Both the position numbers and the translations under genes were made by a program. The notes under the pieces are model-generated. The model ran no database searches. It saw only the letters and a list, made by a program, of their open reading frames with translations, and had not been told where the DNA came from. This document shows, piece after piece, positions 1-5,785 of a stretch of DNA of 5,785 nucleotides (position 1 is its first letter; each line of letters starts with the position of its first letter). Source of the DNA: Desulfobacterales bacterium (GTDB taxonomy: Bacteria > Desulfobacterota > Desulfobacteria > Desulfobacterales > C00003106); assembly GCA_030613165.1 (NCBI GenBank), contig JAUWMN010000124.1:1-5785 (forward strand), read 5' to 3'.

Positions 1-255
1 TCGTCCGATGGCAGATTTAAGAAAGTCGATTCCGTCCATCGCCGGCATTCTTATATCGCAAAGAATCGCGTCAAAATCACCCTCCTCAAACAGAGCCAAG
101 CCCCCTCTGCCGTCCGGCGCAGTAGTGACGGTATAACCGGCTTTTTTTAAGATGATCGACAGGACATGGCGCATATTGGGTTCGTCGTCGATCACTAAAA
201 TGTTCTTAAAAGACTTGAATGTTCTATCCTCTCTTCTTCTCTCTATAATAGCCAT
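1..255 (-). CDS. Response regulator, receiver domain (partial, runs off left edge)
   Basis: The 85 visible residues are the N-terminal part of a CheY-like receiver domain, which accepts a phosphoryl group from a sensor histidine kinase. The N-terminal strand NILVIDDEPNMRHVL carries the acidic pair D23-D24 that binds Mg2+. The phosphoacceptor is D67 in the motif LCDIRMPAMDG. The conserved Thr/Ser and Lys of the later part of the domain, and any output domain, lie beyond position 1. The IRMP-type motif and the short charged leader (MAIIERRREDRTFKSFK) resemble AtoC/NtrC-class sigma-54 activators, but a stand-alone CheY-like or hybrid protein is equally possible from what is seen. The start is the ATG at 253-255. 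No convincing Shine-Dalgarno sequence precedes it, and there is no alternative ATG before the conserved first strand. It is tail-to-head with nadE, 195 bases downstream of it, with a palindromic repeat between them. The receiver assignment is firm; the class is not. Confidence 0.92.
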   Translation of the reverse strand, partial: MAIIERRREDRTFKSFKNILVIDDEPNMRHVLSIILKKAGYTVTTAPDGRGGLALFEEGDFDAILCDIRMPAMDGIDFLKSAIGR

Positions 256-283
256 TGTTCAATCCAATCTTTAAATCATCTTT

Positions 284-453
284 TGATAATCTCATAAAAA
301 GTCTTTGACGAGTTTGTTTTGGTCATATCATTTATCATCTATCATTGGGCATTTATCATTAAAAAAATGACAGATGACAAATGTGAAATGATCAATGAGA
401 GTTTTTTTCAAGTGACCAATCAAGCGAATTGAAGACTTTTTACGAAATTATCA
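284..453. repeat. 170-bp imperfect palindrome with terminal inverted repeats (MITE-like)
   Basis: The outer 22 bases at 284-305 (TGATAATCTCATAAAAAGTC then TT) match the reverse complement of 432-453 at 20 of 22 positions. Inside, 335-360 pairs with 366-391 at 19 of 26 positions around a five-base A loop, and a TTGGTCA / TGACCAA pair sits in between. The inner arms are built from degenerate TATCATT / AATGACA-type units. The whole is therefore one long, imperfect fold-back structure with no coding capacity. The right end covers the TGA stop of nadE (451-453). No clear target-site duplication is visible. It could be a non-autonomous mobile repeat (MITE or REP-like), and as RNA it could form a long hairpin between nadE and the response regulator gene, limiting read-through or protecting the mRNA 3' end. 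The structure is seen directly; mobility is inference. Confidence 0.7.
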
Positions 454-2097
454 CCTAACAAACCTTGCCGCAATCGGCATCCTTCTCCCCATACCAAAAG
501 CCTTACTGGTCACTTTTAAGCCTGGAGCCCCCTGTCTTCTTTTATACTCGTTTTTGTCAACGGTTTCAACAAGCCATTGTACTAATTTCGGATCAAATCC
601 TTGGCGGACGATCTCTTCATCAGAAAATCCTTCGTCCAGATAAAGGAAAAGGACCTTATCCAATATGTCATATGGAGGGAGTGTATCCTGGTCCAATTGT
701 CCCGGTTTTAATTCTGCTGAAGGCGGTTTTTTAATAATTTCTTGCGGAATGATTTCGGATCGTTCGTTGATATAATCGGCTAATTTGTAGACCATTGTTT
801 TGGGGACATCGGAAAGAACCGCCAACCCGCCGCTCATGTCTCCGTATAGAGTGCAGTAGCCCACTGCCAGTTCGCTTTTATTACCGGTTGAGAGAACAAG
901 ATGTCCGAACTTGTTGGAAAAAGCCATCAATAAATTCCCACGAATTCGTGCCTGGATATTTTCTTCAGTGACATCGACCTCCTTTCCCTTGAAATGCTCT
1001 TGCAGAGTAGCACAGTAGGAAGAGAATATCTCAAAAACAGGTATCACCTTGAACGATATTCCAAGGTTCTTGGCGAGCTTTTTGGAATCTTCTATACTCC
1101 CTTTTGAAGAATACAAAGAGGGCATGGAAATCCCCAGTACATTTTTGCTCCCTACGACCTCTGTGGCCAAACAACAGGTTACCGCGGAATCGATCCCTCC
1201 GGAAAGGCCGAGAACCACCTTTGAAAATCCGCACTTGCTCATATAATCCTTGATCCCCAAAACCAGCGCCTTGAAAATAGATTCGATCTTTTCTTCAGGC
1301 ACATATGGATCTGTGCCATGCAATGTAGCGGTATCTATGGTTTCAATGTGCTCCTCAAATGAAGGAAAAACCAGCGCGGGCTTCCCGTTCCTGTCTATAT
1401 ACATACTTTTTCCGTCAAAAATCAGCTCGTCATTCCCTCCTACCTGATTGACAAAAAGAAGAGGCATACTATATTTTCGAACATGATTTTGAAAAAGTCT
1501 GTAACGAATTTCTTCCTTTTCTGCATGAAAAGGGGATGCTGAAAGATTAATAAATAATGACGCTCCCTGTTCAGCTAAGGTCTTCATCGGATCTATGGGA
1601 TAATATCTCCCACGCCACACGGACTGATCGTTCCATGCGTCCTCACAAATCGAAATACCAAGTATCTCATCTTTGAATTCTACTACTTGCACATTAGGGG
1701 CTGAATCAAAAAATCGGGCCTCGTCAAAAACATCATATGTGGGCAATAATGACTTATGCCGGCTTGCCAGGATCTCTCCGCAACAGACCAGAAGAGCCGA
1801 ATTGTAGAGCCCTGTTCCCACCTTCTTGCCCGTGCGTTGTACAGTACCGAACAATATACCTGTCCGGGGATATTTCGTTGATTCCTCAACGATCTCTTGC
1901 ACCTCCCTTTCCGCCTTTTTAACAAATTGGTCATTCTGCAAAAAATCGTAGGGAGGGTACCCAACCAGAAACAACTCGGGAAAAACAACAAGGTCCGGAG
2001 AATCCTTGCATGAGAAAGACAATGTTTTCTTTAGCTTTGCAAGGTTGCCGTCAATGTCGCCTATCGTGGGATTCAATTGTGCAATGGTAATTTTCAG
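451..2097 (-). CDS. nadE: Glutamine-dependent NAD(+) synthetase
   Basis: This cytoplasmic enzyme amidates nicotinic acid adenine dinucleotide to NAD+ using ATP and ammonia released from glutamine, the last step of NAD synthesis. It has two domains. The first is an N-terminal nitrilase-fold glutaminase with the Glu-Lys-Cys triad: E41 in VVFPELFLVGYPPYD, K115 in RHKSLLPTYD, C151 in GISICEDAWND. The second, from about residue 275, is a synthetase domain with the PP-loop SGGIDS (299-304), the STGNKSE motif and a complete end RRMPIAARFVR. Numbering is from the CTG at 2095-2097, giving 548 residues. That codon sits where the family normally has its initiator Met (KITIAQLNPTIGD follows), and AAAGGGA lies nine bases upstream. 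The frame stays open to a GTG at 2146-2148 and a TTG at 2176-2178, but these would add an unconserved leader and have no good ribosome binding site. The two-domain form means the enzyme uses glutamine, unlike the short ammonia-dependent NadE. It is divergent from the Hsp20 gene, and its stop codon lies inside the 170-bp repeat. Confidence 0.96.
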   Translation of the reverse strand: MKITIAQLNPTIGDIDGNLAKLKKTLSFSCKDSPDLVVFPELFLVGYPPYDFLQNDQFVKKAEREVQEIVEESTKYPRTGILFGTVQRTGKKVGTGLYNSALLVCCGEILASRHKSLLPTYDVFDEARFFDSAPNVQVVEFKDEILGISICEDAWNDQSVWRGRYYPIDPMKTLAEQGASLFINLSASPFHAEKEEIRYRLFQNHVRKYSMPLLFVNQVGGNDELIFDGKSMYIDRNGKPALVFPSFEEHIETIDTATLHGTDPYVPEEKIESIFKALVLGIKDYMSKCGFSKVVLGLSGGIDSAVTCCLATEVVGSKNVLGISMPSLYSSKGSIEDSKKLAKNLGISFKVIPVFEIFSSYCATLQEHFKGKEVDVTEENIQARIRGNLLMAFSNKFGHLVLSTGNKSELAVGYCTLYGDMSGGLAVLSDVPKTMVYKLADYINERSEIIPQEIIKKPPSAELKPGQLDQDTLPPYDILDKVLFLYLDEGFSDEEIVRQGFDPKLVQWLVETVDKNEYKRRQGAPGLKVTSKAFGMGRRMPIAARFVR

Positions 2098-2106
2098 CTT
2101 GTAGAT

Positions 2107-2113
2107 TCCCTTT
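2107..2113 (-). promoter_or_regulatory. Ribosome binding site deciding the nadE start
   Basis: Read on the minus strand this is AAAGGGA, followed by nine bases and then the CTG at 2097-2095. It is the only purine-rich Shine-Dalgarno-like sequence near the candidate nadE starts; neither the GTG at 2148 nor the TTG at 2178 has one at a usable distance. The lon gene in this window uses a similar GGGAG with the same nine-base spacing. This supports the CTG as the initiator, though it is indirect evidence. Confidence 0.5.
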
Positions 2114-2203
2114 ACAAAAATGATTTTAAATAGTATTATGTGGTACACAAATAGACTGGCACGTCTTTTTTCAACCAACTTTTGTTAAAATCCAAACACC
2201 TTC

Positions 2204-2240
2204 GAGCCAGTTTCAAAATGTTCAATTTTGAAACTGGCTC
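2204..2240. repeat. Perfect 16-bp inverted repeat with 5-base loop
   Basis: GAGCCAGTTTCAAAAT at 2204-2219 is followed by GTTCA (2220-2224) and the exact reverse complement at 2225-2240. It lies between the divergent nadE and Hsp20 genes, 107 bases from the nadE CTG and 132 bases from the Hsp20 ATG. There is no T-run after the stem on either strand, so it does not look like a Rho-independent terminator. It does not match the CIRCE heat-shock operator. It could be an operator for a dimeric regulator, an mRNA leader hairpin, or a small REP-like repeat. The right arm contains TTGAAA at 2228-2233, a possible -35 element for the Hsp20 gene. Confidence 0.75.
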
Positions 2241-2325
2241 CTTCTCTATAATATAGTAGAACTTAGTCCGGGGTTAAAGTTTATTTTAAAATTCGTATTA
2301 AAAAGTCTAATCAAATGTGTATGAT
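2228..2325 (+). promoter_or_regulatory. Candidate promoter region for the Hsp20-lon pair
   Basis: Two weak candidates are visible. In the first, TTGAAA (2228-2233, within the palindrome arm) is followed 13 bases later by TATAAT (2247-2252). That spacing is too short for a sigma-70 promoter, but TTGAAA also resembles the -35 of heat-shock sigma-32 promoters; the expected CCCCAT-type -10 is not clearly present. In the second, TTAAAA (2298-2303) is separated by 16 bases from TATGAT (2320-2325), which is acceptable for a housekeeping promoter. I cannot choose between them from sequence alone. Confidence 0.25.
2288..2308. repeat. Stray motif resembling the end of the 170-bp palindrome
   Basis: TAAAAAGTCT at 2299-2308 is identical to 295-304 in the left terminal repeat, and the bases before it (AATTCGTAT at 2290-2298) resemble the AATTTCGT that precedes the same core in the right terminal repeat, allowing a three-base insertion. 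No inverted partner is found nearby. It may be a decayed single end of the same repeat family. The motif is AT-rich and short, so chance similarity is possible. Confidence 0.3.
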
Positions 2326-2372
2326 CCCAGCTTATAGAAGAATTAAAGACGAGCTGTATTAAGGAGATACCA

Positions 2373-2819
2373 ATGGAATACATAAAAATTCGCTTTGGGA
2401 AAAACTTGGGACAAATGCACAGCCGTATTCAAAAAACTATAGATGACATGTTTCAACGTGTCAACCCCCTCCTTGCGGTTCTCCCCGGAGAGGTCTGGCG
2501 TCCTCAGATGGATATCTTTGAAACAGAAGATGCGATTGTAATTGTCTGCGAGGCATCAGGGGTAAAAAAGGAAGACCTTGTGGTCGAAATAGACTCCGGC
2601 GCCGTTAAAATATCCGGCAGAAGGGAGGAACCCCGTAGACCCGAAGTCCTAAAGTATCATTTAGCTGAAATCCCTTACGGCGGCTTTGAACGAATTCTAA
2701 TGCTTCCGATTCCAATCGACGTAAATGAAGTAACAGCATCCTACAACGATGGACTTTTAAACATTAAAATGACCAAACGTACCTCTAAGGTACACAATAT
2801 CCCAATCGAGGGGGCTTGA
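2373..2819 (+). CDS. Small heat shock protein, Hsp20/alpha-crystallin family
   Basis: This 148-residue protein is an ATP-independent holdase chaperone that binds unfolding proteins in the cytoplasm, normally as a large oligomer. The alpha-crystallin domain spans about residues 42-136, from WRPQMDIFETEDAIVI through GVKKEDLVVEI to the signature FERILMLP (105-112) and ASYNDGLLNIKM (122-133). A C-terminal I-P-I motif (143-145), which in this family docks into a neighbouring subunit, is present just before the end. The N-terminal arm of about 40 residues is short and variable, as usual. The ATG at 2373 is preceded by a strong AAGGAG (2361-2366) at six bases. It lies 76 bases upstream of lon on the same strand with no terminator seen between, suggesting co-transcription as a protein quality-control pair. 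The family is clear; the exact paralogue name is not, so no symbol is given. Confidence 0.95.
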   Translation: MEYIKIRFGKNLGQMHSRIQKTIDDMFQRVNPLLAVLPGEVWRPQMDIFETEDAIVIVCEASGVKKEDLVVEIDSGAVKISGRREEPRRPEVLKYHLAEIPYGGFERILMLPIPIDVNEVTASYNDGLLNIKMTKRTSKVHNIPIEGA

Positions 2820-2895
2820 GTGTCTGATGAGTCTATTTGTGTTATCTTTTTAGAATAAACAGTCCGAATTACTTTAATATTGGGAGAAACGAATC

Positions 2896-5262
2896 ATGAA
2901 TAAAAATGAAAAACAACCTGAAAGTAGTCCTCTGAGTGGTACTGCTTCAGCCAAGCTCCCTGAAACCTTATCAATACTGCCCGTTCTTGACATGACCCTC
3001 TTCCCACGAATGGTGCTACCCCTGTTGGTCTGGCAGGAGGACTCTAAACGTTTGGTCGATGACGCAATGGGCAAAGACCGTATAGTCGGCCTCGTAGTCT
3101 CAAAAAAGAAGGAAACGGCCGGCGCTCACGAAGCAGGGGATCTGTACAGTGTCGGGACAGCCGCGATGATCCTGAGAATGGCCCAGTCGGATGAAAAAGG
3201 AATTCAGATACTGGTTCAGGGCCTGAGCCGGTTTAAAATCATGGAGTATATTGAAAAGAAGCCGTATCTTCGCGCTAAGATTGAGCCTCTAACCGACACG
3301 GTGGTCAAAAACCTTGAAGTGGACGCGCTCATGAACAACCTGGTGGGGTTGTTTAAGAATGTATTGGAGCTTTCCCCTTATCTCCCCAAGGAGTTGGGAG
3401 CGCTTGTCAAGTCAATCGAGGAACCAGGTATATTAGCAGACCTGATCGCCTCAAGTCTTAATCTGTCCAAGGAAGAAAAACAATCAATCCTGGAGACTAT
3501 CGACGTCAAAAAACGGCTACAAAAAGTAAACAATCTCATCAACCGAGAGCTTCAAATATTAAAGCTCGGCCAAAAGATCCAATCCCAGGTAAAACAGGAC
3601 ATTGATAAGAGTCAGCGGGAATATTATCTTCGTCAACAACTCAAAACAATCAAGGAAGAACTGGGTGAAAAGGACGAAAGGTCGGTAGAAGCAGAAGAAT
3701 ACCGTACAAAAATCGAAGAAAAGGGACTTCCGGAAGAAGCAAAAAAAGAGGCGGATCGTGAACTGAATCGATTAGCTCGAATGCATCCTTCCTCCTCTGA
3801 ATATACAGTGGCAGCCACATACCTGGACTGGCTTACCGCGCTTCCTTGGAATGAAAGCACAAAGGACAACCTTGATATTAAGAAGGCGCAGAAAGTTTTG
3901 GACGACGATCACTATGGATTGGAAAAAGTCAAAAAGCGGATTTTAGAATACCTTGCCGTGCGCAAGCTGAAATCCGACACAAAAGGGCCCATACTCTGTT
4001 TCGTGGGGCCTCCTGGAACGGGTAAAACCTCTCTAGGCCGCTCCATTGCGCGGGCCTTAGGCCGAAATTTCCACAGGATATCGTTAGGAGGTGTAAGAGA
4101 TGAGGCGGAAATAAGAGGACACCGCCGCACATACGTTGGGGCCCTTCCAGGACGTATTATTCAGGGGATTCGCAGGGCCGGCTCGAATAATCCTCTCTTT
4201 ATGCTTGATGAGATCGACAAGGTCGGAGCAGACTTCCGCGGAGACCCGTCGTCGGCCCTTTTGGAAGTCCTTGCTCCTGAACAGAACTTTTCTTTTTCCG
4301 ACCACTATCTCGATGTCGCTTTTGATCTGTCCAAGGTAATGTTTATCACCACCGCCAATATACTCGACACTATTCCGCCCGCGTTAAGGGATCGTATGGA
4401 GGTCCTGGATCTCCCGGGATACACTGACGAAGAAAAGGTAAAGATTGCAAAACGATTTCTAATACCGCGACAAATAGAAGCCCACGGGCTCACCAAAGCG
4501 TATATTAAGTTCAGTACTCCGGCGATTAAAGCTCTTATATCAGGATACACCCGGGAAGCGGGGCTGAGAAATCTGGAACGGGAGATCGCAAGCATATGCA
4601 GGGGCGTTGCGCGCCAGGTGGCGGAAGGCAAAAAGGAACTAACCCATATCAAGGCAAATGACCCCCAAAAATTCTTGGGGCCTGTTCGCTTTTACTCTGA
4701 GACAGGAATGAGAACTTCTACACCAGGCGTGGTTACAGGCCTGGCATGGACTCCAGCGGGCGGTGAACTTCTTTACATAGAGGCGACCAAGATGAACGGG
4801 AAACAGGGACTGACGCTGACCGGGCAACTCGGAGACGTAATGAAGGAGTCGGCGACAGCGGCGCTCAGCTATATACGGAGCAACGCGAAGACCCTGGGAG
4901 TGCCGGAGGGTTTTTTTGCCAAACATGATATTCATATCCATGTTCCGGCAGGAGCGATTCCCAAGGATGGTCCCTCTGCTGGTGTGGCTATGCTCACCGC
5001 GCTCGTATCTATGCTGAAGCAGAAGCCGGTTATCAAAGATCTCGCCATGACAGGAGAAATTACCCTAAGGGGTCAAGTACTCCCGGTTGGCGGGGTTAAA
5101 GAGAAGGTCCTGGCAGCCCATCGAAGAGGAATAAAAACCCTGATCATACCGAAATGGAACAAAAAAGATCTGGAGGATATCCCCAAGAAGGTGCTTAAGA
5201 GTCTCCATTTTCATTTCGTAGACAAGATGGACGAGGTGGTCAAGACGTCGTTCGGGGAGTGA
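2896..5262 (+). CDS. lon: ATP-dependent Lon protease (endopeptidase La)
   Basis: Lon is a cytoplasmic AAA+ serine protease that unfolds and degrades damaged proteins and some short-lived regulators, acting as a hexamer. The 788 residues match the usual length (784 in E. coli). In order: an N-terminal substrate-binding LON domain (about 25-215, starting [19 protein letters not shown]); a charged helical linker (about 216-300); the AAA+ module with Walker [10 protein letters not shown] (371-379), Walker B LFMLDEID (434-441), the arginine-rich LRDRMEV segment (497-503) and sensor-2 region [10 protein letters not shown] (550-559); and the C-terminal peptidase domain with catalytic S694 in PKDGPSAG and K737 in [14 protein letters not shown]. 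The Ser-Lys spacing of 43 is the same as in the E. coli enzyme, so all key residues are present. The absence of a membrane segment or inserted zinc region indicates LonA rather than LonB. The ATG at 2896 follows GGGAG at nine bases. It ends eight bases before the convergent hydrolase gene. Confidence 0.98.
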   Translation: MNKNEKQPESSPLSGTASAKLPETLSILPVLDMTLFPRMVLPLLVWQEDSKRLVDDAMGKDRIVGLVVSKKKETAGAHEAGDLYSVGTAAMILRMAQSDEKGIQILVQGLSRFKIMEYIEKKPYLRAKIEPLTDTVVKNLEVDALMNNLVGLFKNVLELSPYLPKELGALVKSIEEPGILADLIASSLNLSKEEKQSILETIDVKKRLQKVNNLINRELQILKLGQKIQSQVKQDIDKSQREYYLRQQLKTIKEELGEKDERSVEAEEYRTKIEEKGLPEEAKKEADRELNRLARMHPSSSEYTVAATYLDWLTALPWNESTKDNLDIKKAQKVLDDDHYGLEKVKKRILEYLAVRKLKSDTKGPILCFVGPPGTGKTSLGRSIARALGRNFHRISLGGVRDEAEIRGHRRTYVGALPGRIIQGIRRAGSNNPLFMLDEIDKVGADFRGDPSSALLEVLAPEQNFSFSDHYLDVAFDLSKVMFITTANILDTIPPALRDRMEVLDLPGYTDEEKVKIAKRFLIPRQIEAHGLTKAYIKFSTPAIKALISGYTREAGLRNLEREIASICRGVARQVAEGKKELTHIKANDPQKFLGPVRFYSETGMRTSTPGVVTGLAWTPAGGELLYIEATKMNGKQGLTLTGQLGDVMKESATAALSYIRSNAKTLGVPEGFFAKHDIHIHVPAGAIPKDGPSAGVAMLTALVSMLKQKPVIKDLAMTGEITLRGQVLPVGGVKEKVLAAHRRGIKTLIIPKWNKKDLEDIPKKVLKSLHFHFVDKMDEVVKTSFGE

Positions 5263-5270
5263 TTGCAACT

Positions 5271-5785
5271 TTAGTCGAGTGGTTGAGCGGGGAAATGGTC
5301 AGATGTTAATGACTCGACCATTTGACCAATTTCTTTTGTCTCGCCAGGCTTAAACACTGCGACCCGGTAGCTGTCACCCACCAGATCCAGGAACTTCGTT
5401 TCATCATCCAAGACCGGAAATGTGCCGAAATGCATGGGAATGACAACCCTGGGCCGGACTAACTCTAAGGCCTTAACTGCCTGCTTTGCGTCCATCGTGT
5501 ATACGGAACCGATGGGACAGAAAAAGATGGTCGGATGATACAGTTCGGCTATCAGGGCCATGTCGACGAACAGGCCGGTATCTCCGGCGTGATACAACAC
5601 CTCGTTTCCAAAGGATATAATAAAACCACAGGGATTTGCGGTCCCACTGTGAAATGCCTGCACAAAGGTTATTGGTATACTATTCACAGTAACTGTGCCG
5701 CCGATATTTCCTCCCACACTTTGGCTTACTCCTGACTCTTGCGCACTGAGATGTACCTCGTGCATCCCCACTATAGTTGCATTGT
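5271..5785 (-). CDS. Metal-dependent hydrolase, MBL fold, UPF0173-like (partial, 5' end off right edge)
   Basis: The frame is open to the right edge (residues N-A-T-I-V before the GTG at 5769-5771), so that GTG is probably internal and the gene starts outside the window. The visible part matches the C-terminal half of UPF0173/YtkL-type metallo-beta-lactamase-fold hydrolases: GGNIGGTVTVN, the QAFHSGTANPCGFII segment, the metal-binding HAGDTGLFVDM (His at 5591-5589, Asp at 5582-5580), the PIGSVYTM loop and IPMHFGTFPV with a further metal ligand His at 5432-5430. The first HxHxDH metal motif would lie upstream, beyond the edge. The family is cytoplasmic and related to L-ascorbate-6-phosphate lactonase (UlaG), but most members have no known substrate. 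The C-terminal extension after FKPGET is slightly long. It is convergent with lon, separated by eight bases, and no functional link to lon is evident. Confidence 0.9.
   Translation of the reverse strand, partial: NATIVGMHEVHLSAQESGVSQSVGGNIGGTVTVNSIPITFVQAFHSGTANPCGFIISFGNEVLYHAGDTGLFVDMALIAELYHPTIFFCPIGSVYTMDAKQAVKALELVRPRVVIPMHFGTFPVLDDETKFLDLVGDSYRVAVFKPGETKEIGQMVESLTSDHFPAQPLD

Noticed and set aside
323..398. Repeated ATCATT / AATGA units as a CRISPR array
   Set aside because: Units are very short, degenerate and back-to-back without uniform spacers; they form the arms of one fold-back structure instead.
465..734. Open frames on the strand opposite nadE, and similarly opposite lon
   Set aside because: They lie entirely within well-supported genes, show no recognisable domains or ribosome binding sites, and are explained as shadows of the real reading frames.
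2098..2178. N-terminal extension of NadE as a signal peptide or membrane anchor (partly hydrophobic LFVYHIILFKIIFVKGI)
   Set aside because: NadE is a cytoplasmic enzyme, the stretch is short and interrupted by charged residues, it starts from a TTG without a ribosome binding site, and the conserved protein begins after it. More likely untranslated leader.
2204..2240. CIRCE element of the HrcA heat-shock regulon
   Set aside because: CIRCE has TTAGCACTC and GAGTGCTAA arms with a nine-base spacer; this palindrome has different arms and a five-base loop.
5293..5323. Inverted repeat AAATGGTC ... GACCATTT after lon as a Rho-independent terminator
   Set aside because: The stem is only 8 bp and AT-rich with a 15-base loop, is followed by a mixed rather than pure T-tract, and lies inside the coding sequence of the convergent hydrolase. 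Too weak to call.

Overview
The window is an ordinary-looking piece of bacterial chromosome of medium GC content. It holds five protein-coding genes, two of them cut by the window edges. Protein style (an AtoC/NtrC-like receiver domain, a two-domain glutamine-dependent NAD synthetase, an Hsp20-lon pair) and the short palindromic intergenic repeats suggest a Gram-negative, possibly an anaerobe of the Desulfobacterota (former Deltaproteobacteria). That placement is inferred from general resemblance; no marker gene proves it.

Layout, left to right. Positions 1-255 (minus) carry the N-terminal part of a response regulator. Positions 256-450 are non-coding and mostly filled by a 170-bp imperfect palindrome (284-453) with 22-bp terminal inverted repeats. 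Its right end overlaps the stop codon of the next gene. Positions 451-2097 (minus) are nadE, whose best-supported start is an unusual CTG codon. Positions 2098-2372 form a divergent intergenic region with a perfect 16-bp-stem palindrome, possible promoter elements and a stray motif resembling the end of the 170-bp element. Positions 2373-2819 (plus) encode a small heat shock protein, followed 76 bases later by lon (2896-5262, plus). Positions 5271-5785 (minus) carry the C-terminal part of a metallo-beta-lactamase-fold hydrolase, convergent with lon.

How the genes relate. The Hsp20 chaperone and the Lon protease form a coherent protein quality-control pair: one holds unfolding proteins, the other degrades damaged ones, and they are probably co-transcribed. 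nadE makes NAD in the last step of cofactor synthesis and is divergent from the stress pair. The response regulator lies downstream of nadE on the same strand, beyond the repeat. The edge hydrolase has no evident functional link to lon. I see no undescribed multi-gene system. The points worth attention are the CTG start of nadE and the non-coding repeat structures.
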